DNA of 25,412 nt from CAYVQA01 sp045119035 (GTDB lineage Bacteria; Bacillota_I; Bacilli_A; ML615J-28; CAG-313), in the NCBI GenBank assembly GCA_045119035.1, contig JBGVCU010000005.1, positions 1-25,412 on the forward strand, read 5' to 3'. How positions within the stretch are numbered: the first letter of the stretch is position 1; every line of letters starts with the position of its first letter. Both the position numbers and the translations under genes were made by a program. Shown here piece by piece: positions 6,227 through 14,573 of the stretch. Below the pieces are notes generated by a model, which did not search any database, was not told the origin of the DNA, and saw only the letters and a list, made by a program, of their open reading frames with translations.

Positions 6227-8560
6227 ATGGAAAACAATTATGTTGAAGATATTCTGCTTGGAAAAATCTCTCGTGAATTAAATATTCGTGTTAGCCAAAT
6301 CCGTGCAGTACTTAAATTATTAGAAGAAGGTGCTACTGTTCCATTTATTGCACGTTATCGTAAAGAAGCAACAGGAAACCTTGATGAAGAACAAATTCGT
6401 GCAATTTATCAAGAATGGGATTATGGGCAAAAATTATATGAAAGAAAAGAAGCTGTTCTAAAAGCTATTGAACAAAAAGGTAAACTTACTGATGAAATTC
6501 GTAATGCTATTTTAGAATCAAATAAATTATCTGAAATTGAAGATATTTATCGTCCATTCAAAGAAAAGAAAAAGACAAGAGCAACAGATGCTAAAAATAA
6601 AGGTTTAGAACCTTTAGCATTATATTTATTAGAGTTTGCACCTGATGCTAACCCTCAAGAAGAAGCTTTAAAATATGTTACTCCTGAAGAAGAACGTACT
6701 GAAGAAGCTAAAAAAGAAGGTAAAATTGTTAAAAATGTTAATGAAGCATTACAAGGTGCAATGGATATTATTGCTGAAATGGTATCTGATGAACCTAAAC
6801 ATAGACAATTCTTACGTAAAAACTTTGAAGATACAGCTAAAATGAAAACTGAAGTTAAAGATGCTTCACTTGATGAAAAAGCTGTTTATGAAATGTACTA
6901 TGATTATGAAGAACCTATTAAATTAATTAAATTACATAGAGTTTTAGCAATCAATCGTGGTGAAAATGAAAAAGTTTTAAAAGTTACAATTGTAGAAAAT
7001 TATGATTTTATTATGAATTATTTCTTTAATGAAATTATTACAAATAATGATTCAGCTTCTACAGAATATGTTAAACTTGCTATTGAAGATGCTTATAAAC
7101 GTTTAATTAAACCTTCAATTGATCGTGAAATTAGATCTGATTTAAAAGATAAAGCTGAAAATCAAGCTATTCATATTTTTGGAGAAAACTTAAGAAATTA
7201 TTTATTACAACAACCAATTAAAGGTAAAGTAGTATTAGGTGGTGACCCTGCTTATCGTACTGGATGTAAGTTAGCTGTTGTTGATGCTACTGGTAAATTC
7301 TTAGATAAAGATGTAATGTATCCACATCCAAAAACTCCAACTGAAAAAGTTCCTGAAGGACGTATTGATAACGCTAAGTATTTATTAAAATTCTTAATTA
7401 AAACTTATGGTGTTGAATTAATTACAATTGGTAATGGTACTGCTAGCCGTGAAACAGAAAGTTTTGTAAGCAATACATTAAAAGAATATGAAGCAGAAAC
7501 TGGTAGAAATGTTAAATATATTATTGTTAATGAAGCAGGGGCATCAGTTTACTCTGCATCAGATTTAGCTAGAGAAGAATTCCCAGATTTCTCTGTTGAA
7601 GAACGTAGTGCTGTTTCAATTGCACGTCGTATTCAAGACCCACTTGCTGAACTTGTAAAAATTGAACCAAAAGCAATCGGAGTTGGTCAATATCAACATG
7701 ACGTTACTCAATCTAAACTTACTGAATCACTTAACTTTGTTGTCGAAACAGCAGTAAATAAAGTTGGAGTAAATGTTAATACAGCTTCAGTTTCATTACT
7801 TAAGTATGTTGCAGGACTTAATGCCGGTACTGCTAAGAAATTAGTTGCATATCGTGATGAAAATGGACCATATAAAACAAGAAAAGCATTGAAAATTAAA
7901 GGTGTAGGAGATAAAGCTTTAGAACAAGCTATTGGGTTCTTAAGAATTTTAGAAGGTGATGAACCTCTAGACATTACTCCAATTCACCCTGAAAGCTATG
8001 AAATTGCTACAAAAATTTTAGAAAAATTAGGATTTACAACTTCTGATTTAGGTACTCCTGCATTAGCTGAGGCTATTGCTAAAGTAGATAGACCATCTTT
8101 AGTTAAAGAACTTGAAGTTGGTGAATATACACTTAATGATATTCTAGATGCATTTGTTGCTCCATCTCGTGATCCACGTGAAGAAGTAGATGCTCCAATT
8201 TTAAGAAGTGATGTTTTACATTTAGAAGATTTAAAACCTGGTATGGAACTTCAAGGAACTGTACGTAATGTAGTAGACTTTGGAGCTTTTGTTGACTGTG
8301 GTGTTAAAGATGATGGTCTTGTACATATTTCTAAAATGTCAAATGGATTTATTAAACATCCACTTGATGCAGTAAGTGTAGGACAAATTGTAAAAGTGTG
8401 GGTATTAGAAGTTGATCTTAAAAAACATCGTTTACAACTTACAATGATTGACCCAGATGCTCCAAAACCACAACCTAAAAAAGAATATAAGAATAAAGAT
8501 AGAAACCCTGATAAAAAACAAAATCAAGATAAGAAACCACGTAATAGACAAATGAAATAA
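6227..8560 (+). CDS. tex: Tex family S1 RNA-binding transcription accessory protein
   Basis: The 777-residue length matches Tex/YhgF (about 775). Order of parts: an N-terminal helical Tex region with the typical VPFIARYRKEATGNLDE segment; a YqgF/RNase H-like domain beginning near residue 334 (VVLGGDPAYRTGCKLAVVDA); a helix-hairpin-helix region (TASVSLLKYVAGL and KIKGVGDKALEQAIGFLRI); an S1 RNA-binding domain at about 665-735 (GTVRNVVDFGAFVDCG, DGLVHIS); and a lysine-rich tail. Tex binds nucleic acids and is linked to transcription and toxin-gene expression in other bacteria; its precise role is not settled. The gene has its own promoter and is followed after 20 bases by the acyl carrier protein gene with no terminator between, so they are probably cotranscribed. 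Confidence 0.95.
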   Translation: MENNYVEDILLGKISRELNIRVSQIRAVLKLLEEGATVPFIARYRKEATGNLDEEQIRAIYQEWDYGQKLYERKEAVLKAIEQKGKLTDEIRNAILESNKLSEIEDIYRPFKEKKKTRATDAKNKGLEPLALYLLEFAPDANPQEEALKYVTPEEERTEEAKKEGKIVKNVNEALQGAMDIIAEMVSDEPKHRQFLRKNFEDTAKMKTEVKDASLDEKAVYEMYYDYEEPIKLIKLHRVLAINRGENEKVLKVTIVENYDFIMNYFFNEIITNNDSASTEYVKLAIEDAYKRLIKPSIDREIRSDLKDKAENQAIHIFGENLRNYLLQQPIKGKVVLGGDPAYRTGCKLAVVDATGKFLDKDVMYPHPKTPTEKVPEGRIDNAKYLLKFLIKTYGVELITIGNGTASRETESFVSNTLKEYEAETGRNVKYIIVNEAGASVYSASDLAREEFPDFSVEERSAVSIARRIQDPLAELVKIEPKAIGVGQYQHDVTQSKLTESLNFVVETAVNKVGVNVNTASVSLLKYVAGLNAGTAKKLVAYRDENGPYKTRKALKIKGVGDKALEQAIGFLRILEGDEPLDITPIHPESYEIATKILEKLGFTTSDLGTPALAEAIAKVDRPSLVKELEVGEYTLNDILDAFVAPSRDPREEVDAPILRSDVLHLEDLKPGMELQGTVRNVVDFGAFVDCGVKDDGLVHISKMSNGFIKHPLDAVSVGQIVKVWVLEVDLKKHRLQLTMIDPDAPKPQPKKEYKNKDRNPDKKQNQDKKPRNRQMK

Positions 8561-8580
8561 TAAATAAGGAGATTTTTAAA

Positions 8581-8817
8581 ATGACATTTGAAAAAGTTAA
8601 AAAAATTATCGTTGAAACATTAAATATTAAAGATGAAGCAAAAGTAACTATGGAAGCTCATTTAGTTAATGACTTAGGTGCAGATTCATTAGACGCTGTT
8701 GATATCATCATGGGTATTGAAGATGAATTTGGAATTAGCGTTAGTGATGATGCTATTACAAGCATTAAAACTGTTGCTGATTTAGTAAATGCAATTGATT
8801 CAGAAATTTCTAAATAG
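8581..8817 (+). CDS. acpP: Acyl carrier protein
   Basis: A 78-residue acidic four-helix carrier protein. The phosphopantetheine attachment serine is S36 in GADSLDAVDI, followed by the usual helix II (MGIEDEFGISV) and the later 'I.TV.D...I' segment (ITSIKTVADLVNAI). It carries acyl chains for fatty acid and lipid synthesis in the cytosol. AAGGAG stands before the ATG. It is read with tex and closed by a terminator; no fab genes are in the window, so it is separated from the fatty acid synthesis cluster it is often found with. Confidence 0.95.
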   Translation: MTFEKVKKIIVETLNIKDEAKVTMEAHLVNDLGADSLDAVDIIMGIEDEFGISVSDDAITSIKTVADLVNAIDSEISK

Positions 8818-8822
8818 TTAAT

Positions 8823-8855
8823 AATAAACGGTAAGTTTACTTACCGTTTATTTTA
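8823..8855 (+). terminator. Terminator after acyl carrier protein gene
   Basis: A 13-pair perfect stem (8823-8835 with 8840-8852, containing AACGGTAAG/CTTACCGTT), four-base loop, T-rich 3' end. Confidence 0.88.
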
Positions 8856-8868
8856 TACACTCAATAGA

Positions 8869-8897
8869 TTGAAAAAAAACAAAAATTGTGTTATAAT
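8869..8897 (+). promoter_or_regulatory. Promoter of the alcohol dehydrogenase fusion gene
   Basis: TTGAAA (8869-8874), 17-base spacer, TATAAT (8892-8897). Confidence 0.75.
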
Positions 8898-8933
8898 TAA
8901 AATATAATATGAAATTTTTTGAAAGGAGTTATT

Positions 8934-10466
8934 ATGAATATTTTTAAAAAATTATATTGTAGAACATATCAAACAATATTTAAAGTAATGATTCCTTTTA
9001 TGCCTTATAAAAACCCAATTATTAAAAATAATTTGTTAGAAATTATTAATATTGTTAAAGAAAACAAAGTTAATAACCCAATTATTATTACTGATAAAAT
9101 TATTTGTAAAACAGGTTTATTAGATCAATTATTTAATAAATTAGATGAGGCAAATATACAATATTACTTATTTGATAAAGTAATGCCTAATCCAACTAAT
9201 ACATCAATTGAAGAACTTTATGGTGAAATTAAAAGTTTAAATATTGATTCAATTGTTGCTGTTGGAGGTGGAAGTGTAATTGATTTTGCTAAAGGTTTTG
9301 GTATAAAACTTGTTAAACCAAATAAAGCTTTAAGTAAATTTAAAGGTGTTTTAAAAGTAAGAAAAAAACTTCCCTTGTTTATTGCAGCTCCAACAACAGC
9401 TGGTACAGGATCTGAGGTAACAATTACAACTGTTATTACTGATCCGATTAAAGAATATAAGTTTACTATAAATGATTTTAATTTAGTTCCTAAATATGCT
9501 ATATTAGATGCAAAATTACTAGAAAAACTTCCGTCAGATCTTGTTGCAACAACAGGAATGGATGCATTAACACATGCGGTTGAAGCTTATATTGGAAGAA
9601 GCAGAACAAAAGAAACAAAAAAAGCATCACTTGATGCTGTAAAAATTATTTATGAAAATCTAGAAAATGCTATATTTAAAGGGGATTTAAAATCTAAAGA
9701 AAATATGCTTTATGCATCATATTATGCAGGAATTGCTTTTAGAAAATCATATGTTGGCTATGTTCATGCTTTAGCTCATGCAATTGGAGGAAAATATCAT
9801 CTTGCTCATGGTTATACTAATGCGATTATTTTACCTATTATTTTAAAAGAATATGACAAGAAAATCTATAAAAAGATTGCTTCTTTAGCAAAGTATTCTG
9901 GAATGGTAAATAATGGTGTTAGTGATAAATATGCTTTTAACTCTTTTGTGGATTGGATTTTAAATCTAAATAACAAGTTTAATTTACCAAAAAGAATAAA
10001 AGAAATTAACACATCAGATGTTGATTCAATTGTTAATTATGCAAATGATGAAGCTAATCCGTTGTATCCTGTTCCAGTACTTTATGATAAAACTGAACTA
10101 AAGAGTATTGTAACTAAGATTATGTATAGGAAAAAGTTGATTGATAATATTGAAAATATTATTGGGAAAAATGTGAATATAATTATTGATAGACCAATTG
10201 GTTATATCCATCATGATATTTTATATAGTTTAAACTATGGATATATTCCAGGCGTTTTTGCTTTAGATAATGAAGAACAAGACGTTTATATATTAGGAGA
10301 AGATAAACCACTTTCTTCTTATAGTGGTAAAGTAATCGCTATTGTTCATCGTTTGGATGATGTAGAAGATAAGTGGGTAGTTGCTAATAAAGACTATACA
10401 AAAGAAGAAATTGAAGAATTAGTTTCGTTTCAAGAAAAATATTTTGATAGTGTAATCATCAAGTAA
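8934..10466 (+). CDS. Iron-type alcohol dehydrogenase fused to an inorganic pyrophosphatase-like domain
   Basis: This 510-residue protein has two parts. Residues about 1-400 are an iron-containing alcohol dehydrogenase: VGGGSVIDFAKG (nucleotide-binding loop, 110-121), APTTAGTGSEVT, and metal ligands D210 and H214 (GMDALTHAVEAY), H278 and H292 (HALAHAIGGKYHLAHG). It would oxidise or reduce an alcohol/aldehyde with NAD(P). Residues about 404-510 resemble the small stand-alone clostridial proteins annotated as inorganic pyrophosphatase: IIDRPIGYIHHD, LNYGYIPG, D445-NEEQ-D450 and D475-D-V-E-D479-K480, which recall the metal-binding Asp pattern of family I pyrophosphatases. The frame runs through without interruption. 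The ATG at 8934 is preferred over the in-frame TTG at 8919 because AAAGGAG lies between them. The permease gene follows after 11 bases. The substrate is unknown, and pyrophosphatase activity of the tail is inferred only. Confidence 0.88.
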   Translation: MNIFKKLYCRTYQTIFKVMIPFMPYKNPIIKNNLLEIINIVKENKVNNPIIITDKIICKTGLLDQLFNKLDEANIQYYLFDKVMPNPTNTSIEELYGEIKSLNIDSIVAVGGGSVIDFAKGFGIKLVKPNKALSKFKGVLKVRKKLPLFIAAPTTAGTGSEVTITTVITDPIKEYKFTINDFNLVPKYAILDAKLLEKLPSDLVATTGMDALTHAVEAYIGRSRTKETKKASLDAVKIIYENLENAIFKGDLKSKENMLYASYYAGIAFRKSYVGYVHALAHAIGGKYHLAHGYTNAIILPIILKEYDKKIYKKIASLAKYSGMVNNGVSDKYAFNSFVDWILNLNNKFNLPKRIKEINTSDVDSIVNYANDEANPLYPVPVLYDKTELKSIVTKIMYRKKLIDNIENIIGKNVNIIIDRPIGYIHHDILYSLNYGYIPGVFALDNEEQDVYILGEDKPLSSYSGKVIAIVHRLDDVEDKWVVANKDYTKEEIEELVSFQEKYFDSVIIK

Positions 10467-10477
10467 AAGGAGTTTAT

Positions 10478-11872
10478 ATGAAATTATTAAATAAAATTAA
10501 ACAATTTGTTAGTAATTATAAATTAACTTCTAACGAAGAAAATTTACAAAACATCGAAGGAAATGTACCAATTCTTAAGTCAATTCCTATTGGAATTCAA
10601 CATGTATTAGCAATGTTTGTTAGTAATTTAACCCCTTTATTAATTGTATTTTCAAGTGTTAATTCAATTGATTTATCAACTAAACAACAAATTATTCAAA
10701 ATGGTATTTTTATAGCTGCTATAGCATCTTTAATTCAATTACTACCTATTTGGAAAATTGGAACAAAATTACCTCTTTTATGCGGAATAGGATTTTCATT
10801 TATTGGTGTTTCAATAATGATTATTACAAAATATAGTTATGAATCTTTACTTGGAGCAATAATTGTTGGTGGTATTTTTACTTTCTTAATGGCATTTACA
10901 ACAAAATATTGGATGAAGTTTTTCCCACCAATTGTATCAGGATGTTTTATTTTAGGACTAGGTCTTTCTTTAATTCAATCTGGTGTAATTTCTTTTGCTG
11001 GTGGAGAAAATTTAATGAATAATAGTACAGCAAGATATGCATTTGGTTCATGGCAAATATTATTAATTTCATCATCATGTTTTATTTCAATGATTTTATT
11101 TAATCGATATTTAAAAGGATTTTGGAAAAATTTATCTATTTTATTTAGTCTTTTAATTGGTTATATTATGTGTTTGTTCTTTGATGAAATGATTGATTTT
11201 AGTGGATTAAATAATTTAACAGTATTTAGCTTTCCAAATTTAATTAATTTTAGTAAAATAAGACCAAGATTTGAAATTTCTACAATAATTCCAGTAATTA
11301 TTATTTATTTAGTTGTAATTACAGAATGTATTGGAACATTAACAATTATTACAGAAGATGCATTTGATCGAAAAGCAAATCATCAAGAAGCAACAGGTGC
11401 TATATCAGGTGTTGGACTATCAAGTGTTATTTCAGGATTTTTTGGATGTTTACCTACAGTAACATTTACATCAAGTGCTGCAATTGTCACTCAAACAAAA
11501 ATGTATAATCGAATTCCTTTAATTATTGGAATGTTATTAATGCTTTTAATTAGTTTCTTTCCACCGGTTGCTGCATTTATTCAAACAATCCCAACACATG
11601 TTATTGGAAGTTGTACTTTAATGATCTTTATTTCTATTGCAGTTTCTGGATTTAATTTAATAAAAAAACAAGGTTTTAATAAAAGAAATGTTATTATTCT
11701 TTCTGTATCTTTAATACTTGGATATGGGCTTACATTTTTTCCAGAATTATTAACTAAAATATTTCATTCTAATAGTAATATAGGATATTTATTATTTAGT
11801 AATAATGTCTCTGCAATGTTTATTTTTGCATTTATTTTAAATTTAATTTTACCAAAAAAACTAGAACAATAA
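10478..11872 (+). CDS. NCS2 family nucleobase (xanthine/uracil-type) permease
   Basis: A 464-residue membrane protein with about a dozen or more hydrophobic segments. Family marks are the QH pair at 41-42 (IGIQHVLAMF) in the first helix, an acidic residue in TM8 (E283 in VITECIGT), the following ATGAISGVGLSSVISGFFG loop and the TM10 region near 320-338 (GCLPTVTFTSS). NCS2 transporters import uracil, xanthine or related bases with protons. TM10, where xanthine permeases usually have a 'TTFxQN' and uracil permeases a 'TTYxEN' motif, reads TVTFTSSAA, so the key Asn and acidic/Gln residue are absent and substrate cannot be assigned. AAAGGAG precedes the ATG. Nearby upp on the other strand makes uracil plausible but does not prove it. 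Confidence 0.85.
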   Translation: MKLLNKIKQFVSNYKLTSNEENLQNIEGNVPILKSIPIGIQHVLAMFVSNLTPLLIVFSSVNSIDLSTKQQIIQNGIFIAAIASLIQLLPIWKIGTKLPLLCGIGFSFIGVSIMIITKYSYESLLGAIIVGGIFTFLMAFTTKYWMKFFPPIVSGCFILGLGLSLIQSGVISFAGGENLMNNSTARYAFGSWQILLISSSCFISMILFNRYLKGFWKNLSILFSLLIGYIMCLFFDEMIDFSGLNNLTVFSFPNLINFSKIRPRFEISTIIPVIIIYLVVITECIGTLTIITEDAFDRKANHQEATGAISGVGLSSVISGFFGCLPTVTFTSSAAIVTQTKMYNRIPLIIGMLLMLLISFFPPVAAFIQTIPTHVIGSCTLMIFISIAVSGFNLIKKQGFNKRNVIILSVSLILGYGLTFFPELLTKIFHSNSNIGYLLFSNNVSAMFIFAFILNLILPKKLEQ

Positions 11873-11890
11873 TAGAAAGGAGGAATCACT

Positions 11891-12322
11891 ATGAAAAAGG
11901 AAAAATCATGTGGTGCTGTAGTTTATAAAATTGTAGAAGAAAAACATTTAATGTTTTTAGTTATTAAATCAAAATTAGGACATCATTTTTCTTTTCCTAA
12001 AGGACATGTCGAAGGATTAGAAACAGAAGTAGAAACAGCTATTAGAGAAATTAAAGAAGAAACTAATCTTAATGTAAAAGTAGATACAGGTTTTAGAACT
12101 GTTATTACATATAGTCCAAAAGAACATGTATTAAAAGATGTTGTTTATTTTGTAGCAACTCCAATTGATGATTCTTTAGTTATTCCTCAAGAAGCAGAAG
12201 TTGATACAGCAAGATGGGTTAGTTATCCAGTTGCTATTAGTAGAGTTACTCATGAAAATGAAAAAAATGTTTTAGTCGAAGCTAATAAATATTTAAGAAA
12301 TAAATTGTTTAAAAGAAATTAA
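11891..12322 (+). CDS. NUDIX hydrolase, Ap4A hydrolase-like
   Basis: A 143-residue protein with a NUDIX box from G38 to L60: G38, E44, R52-E53, E56-E57 are all present, but the last glycine of the box is N59. FSFPKGH just before it is typical of bis(5'-nucleosyl) tetraphosphate hydrolases of the MutT type. Such enzymes cleave nucleoside diphosphates linked to another group, for example Ap4A. A strong AAAGGAGG site lies before the ATG, and the gene is 18 bases after the permease gene in the same direction, probably in the same transcript. It ends at a hairpin shared with upp. The exact substrate is not readable from the sequence. Confidence 0.9.
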   Translation: MKKEKSCGAVVYKIVEEKHLMFLVIKSKLGHHFSFPKGHVEGLETEVETAIREIKEETNLNVKVDTGFRTVITYSPKEHVLKDVVYFVATPIDDSLVIPQEAEVDTARWVSYPVAISRVTHENEKNVLVEANKYLRNKLFKRN

Positions 12323-12350
12323 AAAAGATCCCTTATGGGATCTTTTAATT
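12321..12350. terminator. Bidirectional terminator between NUDIX gene and upp
   Basis: A 10-pair stem AAAAGATCCC (12323-12332) with GGGATCTTTT (12337-12346), loop TTAT, flanked by A's on the left and T's on the right, so it can serve both converging genes. Confidence 0.85.
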
Positions 12351-12353
12351 TTA

Positions 12354-12980
12354 TTATTTAGTACCGAAGATTCTATCTCCACAGTCACCAAGACCTGGAA
12401 CGATATATCCTTTATCATTTAATTTTTCATCAAGTGCAGCAAGGAAAATTTTAACTTCAGGATGTGCTTCTTGAACACGTTTAATTCCTTCAGGAGCTCC
12501 AACAAGTCCTGTATAAATAATTTCTTTTGCGCCAGCTTTTTGAAGAATATCAATAGCAGCAACTAAGCTTCCACCTGTAGCAAGCATTGGATCTATAAGT
12601 AAAACAGTTCCAGTTTGAATTTCTTTAGGGAATTTTGCATAATAAGTTTGTGGTTCTAATGTTTCTTCATCGCGATATAAACCAACATGTCCAACTTTTG
12701 CAGTAGGAATTAAATTTCTAATTCCATCTACCATTCCTAGACCAGCTCTTAAAATTGGAACGATAACGATATCTTTTGCTAAAACTTCAACGTTACATTT
12801 GCAAATTGGAGTTTCGATTTCAGTTGTTACAGTTTCAAAATCTTTTGAAATTTCATAAGCCATAAGACCAGCAATTTCATCTAAGCATTCTTTAAATTGT
12901 TTAGTTGATGTGTTTTTGTCACGAATAATAGAAAGTTTGTGTTTAATCAATGGATGTGATAAGACAGTTACATTGTTCAT
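12354..12980 (-). CDS. upp: Uracil phosphoribosyltransferase
   Basis: A 208-residue enzyme that makes UMP from uracil and PRPP in pyrimidine salvage. It has the standard length and motifs: LSHPLIKHKLS at the start, PILRAGLGM (75-83), the PRPP-binding loop D130-PMLATGGS, and the C-terminal uracil-binding end PGLGDCGDRIFGTK. GAGGT lies upstream of the ATG on the minus strand. The gene stands alone on this strand, convergent with the NUDIX gene and divergent from the guanylate kinase-like gene. No PyrR-type leader or attenuator was seen in the short upstream region. Confidence 0.97.
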   Translation of the reverse strand: MNNVTVLSHPLIKHKLSIIRDKNTSTKQFKECLDEIAGLMAYEISKDFETVTTEIETPICKCNVEVLAKDIVIVPILRAGLGMVDGIRNLIPTAKVGHVGLYRDEETLEPQTYYAKFPKEIQTGTVLLIDPMLATGGSLVAAIDILQKAGAKEIIYTGLVGAPEGIKRVQEAHPEVKIFLAALDEKLNDKGYIVPGLGDCGDRIFGTK

Positions 12981-13007
12981 AAAATATACCTCATTTTTTC
13001 TTAAAAT

Positions 13008-13036
13008 ATTATATCACACTTTTTATTAAAATTCTA
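13008..13036 (-). promoter_or_regulatory. Likely promoter of upp
   Basis: On the minus strand a perfect TATAAT (13008-13013) with a poor -35 (TAGAAT, 13031-13036) at 17-base spacing. Confidence 0.5.
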
Positions 13037-13080
13037 CATTTTAACTTATAAAATAAAGAGAATTTTGTATAGTCTTTTTT

Positions 13081-13109
13081 TTGCAAAAAATCATATTATA
13101 GTGTATAAT
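13081..13109 (+). promoter_or_regulatory. Promoter of the guanylate kinase-like gene
   Basis: TTGCAA (13081-13086), 17-base spacer, TATAAT (13104-13109). Confidence 0.75.
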
Positions 13110-13139
13110 ATTAAAAGGAATAAATAGAGAGGGAATGTT

Positions 13140-13673
13140 ATGTTAATTGTAGTTGGTCCAAGTGCTGCTGGTAAAACAGAAGTAGTTAAGAAATTAATGG
13201 AAATATCTAAATTAGAAAAACTTGTTACTTATACAACACGTACTATGCGTTGGCTAGAAGTACCTGGTAAAGATTATCATTTTGTAACAGTTGATGATTT
13301 TAAAGAAAAACTTGCAAATAATTTTTTCTTTGAATATGTAATTTATAATGATAATTACTATGGAACTGCAGTTAATGACATTGCTGCAAATAAAGTTGTA
13401 ATTTTAGAACCAAATGGATTACAAGAATATGTAGAACGCGCAAAGGATTTAGTAAAAATTGTTTTCTTAGAATGCAGTGAAGAAGTTAGACATCTAAGAA
13501 TGATTAGTCGTCTTGATCAACCTGATGTTATTCAAAAACGTCTGAAAGGTGATAAGATTTTCTTTACAGAGGAAATTAAAAAATTAGCTGATTTAAGAGT
13601 TGATAGTGAAAATCAAACTGTAGAAGAAGTTGCGAAAGAAATTCTTGAATTCTACAAACCATATATTGAATAA
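13140..13673 (+). CDS. Guanylate kinase-like protein
   Basis: A 177-residue P-loop kinase. GPSAAGKT (6-13) is the Walker A loop; TTRTMRWLE and GKDYHFV (32-49) match the GMP-binding 'TTRxxRxGExxGxDYxFv' region with R37, E40, D45 and Y46; EYVIYNDNYYGTA (65-77) matches the 'E...v.gnyYGT' segment. A conventional guanylate kinase phosphorylates GMP to GDP with ATP. This protein is about 25 residues shorter than usual, lacks the few residues normally before the P-loop, and its glycine-rich loop reads SAAGKT in place of SGVGKG/S. It may be a second, specialised copy and not the essential enzyme. GAGAGGG precedes the ATG. The next gene starts one base after its stop. Confidence 0.8.
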   Translation: MLIVVGPSAAGKTEVVKKLMEISKLEKLVTYTTRTMRWLEVPGKDYHFVTVDDFKEKLANNFFFEYVIYNDNYYGTAVNDIAANKVVILEPNGLQEYVERAKDLVKIVFLECSEEVRHLRMISRLDQPDVIQKRLKGDKIFFTEEIKKLADLRVDSENQTVEEVAKEILEFYKPYIE

Positions 13674-13674
13674 T

Positions 13675-14364
13675 ATGAAATTTGAACAATTAGAAAAATT
13701 AAATATAATATATAAAGTAACAAAATCTAAAAGACGTACAATGGCTTTTAGATTTTTATCTAATGGGACAGTAAATATTATTATACCTTATAGATATAAT
13801 CAAACAATGGCTGATATTATTGTTAATAAATACTTAGATAAAATAGTTGAAAGAGTGAATTATCGTAAAGAACTTATTGCTTCATATAATGATAATGAAG
13901 ATTTCTTATATTTAGGAAAAAAATACACAATTAAAGTTATTGAATCTAAATATCCAAAAATAATTTTAGATGATAGCACAATGTATTTATATATAAAAGT
14001 TAATGATTTTAAAGTTAAAGAAAAACTAATATATGAATATTTATATGATAATGCACAAGATGTTTTTAATGAATTATTATATCAAGTATTTAATCAAATG
14101 AAAAATCACTTGGCAACTTATCCAAATTTAGAAATTAAAAAATTTAAATCTGTTTGGGGATTATGTAGAATTAAAAGAAATACTATTGCTTTAAATGTTG
14201 ATTTAATGCATGTAGATATTGAATGTATAAAGTATGTTATATGTCATGAGTTATGTCACTTTGTATATCCAAATCATCAAAAAGAATTTCATGTATTATT
14301 AAATCAATTTATTAATGAAAAAGAACTTAAAAAAAGATTAAAAGAATATAAATTTAAAAAGTAA
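13675..14364 (+). CDS. YgjP/SprT-like metal-dependent hydrolase (DUF45 family)
   Basis: A 229-residue protein with a zinc-type HExxH site: H191-E-L-C-H195 and a third ligand H201 in YPNHQKEF. Upstream, FKSVWGLCRIKRNTIALNVDL matches the family's 'sRWGSCs.kg.i.ln..L' segment. The family resembles metalloproteases, but the E. coli member YgjP has been reported to act on UTP, so its activity should be left open. The ATG at 13675, one base after the preceding stop, is chosen over a TTG at 13630 that would overlap the kinase gene by 44 bases. There is no clear ribosome binding site, so translation is probably coupled to the gene before. A terminator follows. Confidence 0.82.
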   Translation: MKFEQLEKLNIIYKVTKSKRRTMAFRFLSNGTVNIIIPYRYNQTMADIIVNKYLDKIVERVNYRKELIASYNDNEDFLYLGKKYTIKVIESKYPKIILDDSTMYLYIKVNDFKVKEKLIYEYLYDNAQDVFNELLYQVFNQMKNHLATYPNLEIKKFKSVWGLCRIKRNTIALNVDLMHVDIECIKYVICHELCHFVYPNHQKEFHVLLNQFINEKELKKRLKEYKFKK

Positions 14365-14375
14365 CAAAATGTAAC

Positions 14376-14475
14376 AAACTTCGACAAGCAAATGTTTAAA
14401 TTTGCTTGTTTTTTTATTTTATTAAAATTTTTGATATCGAATAATGTTTTATTTTGAAGGATATTGTCGAACTTT
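14376..14475. repeat. Separated inverted repeat containing TTGTCGAA
   Basis: AAACTTCGACAA (14376-14387) and TTGTCGAACTTT (14464-14475) are inverted copies with one mismatch in 12. The core TGTCGAA equals the Spo0A box consensus. The second copy lies about 60 bases upstream of a TATAAT (14534-14539) before the regulator gene, which has no good -35 box. The same core also occurs by chance inside genes in this window (for example near 7740 and 12007), so the meaning is uncertain. Confidence 0.35.
14384..14415 (+). terminator. Terminator after the YgjP-like gene
   Basis: A perfect 10-pair stem ACAAGCAAAT (14384-14393) with ATTTGCTTGT (14400-14409), six-base loop and a run of six T's. Confidence 0.88.
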
Positions 14476-14560
14476 GGATATATGAAATTTTTCTTTAAAA
14501 ATATTAGTTCTAAATTGTATAAAATAATTTATTTATAATATAAAATATAAGTAAATTGAT

Positions 14561-14567
14561 GGGGGAG
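14561..14567 (+). promoter_or_regulatory. Ribosome binding site fixing the XRE regulator start
   Basis: GGGGGAG, 6 bases before the ATG at 14574. The upstream TTG and ATG in the same frame (14556, 14559) lie on or before this site and are not used. Confidence 0.8.
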
Positions 14568-14573
14568 AATATT

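Noticed and set aside
8919..8933. TTG start for the alcohol dehydrogenase fusion
   Set aside because: AAAGGAG lies between this TTG and the ATG at 8934, so the ATG is the start.
14361..14380. Short tandem repeat GTAACAAAAT/GTAACAAACT
   Set aside because: Two imperfect 10-base copies in AT-rich sequence overlapping the end of a gene; no array and no likely function.
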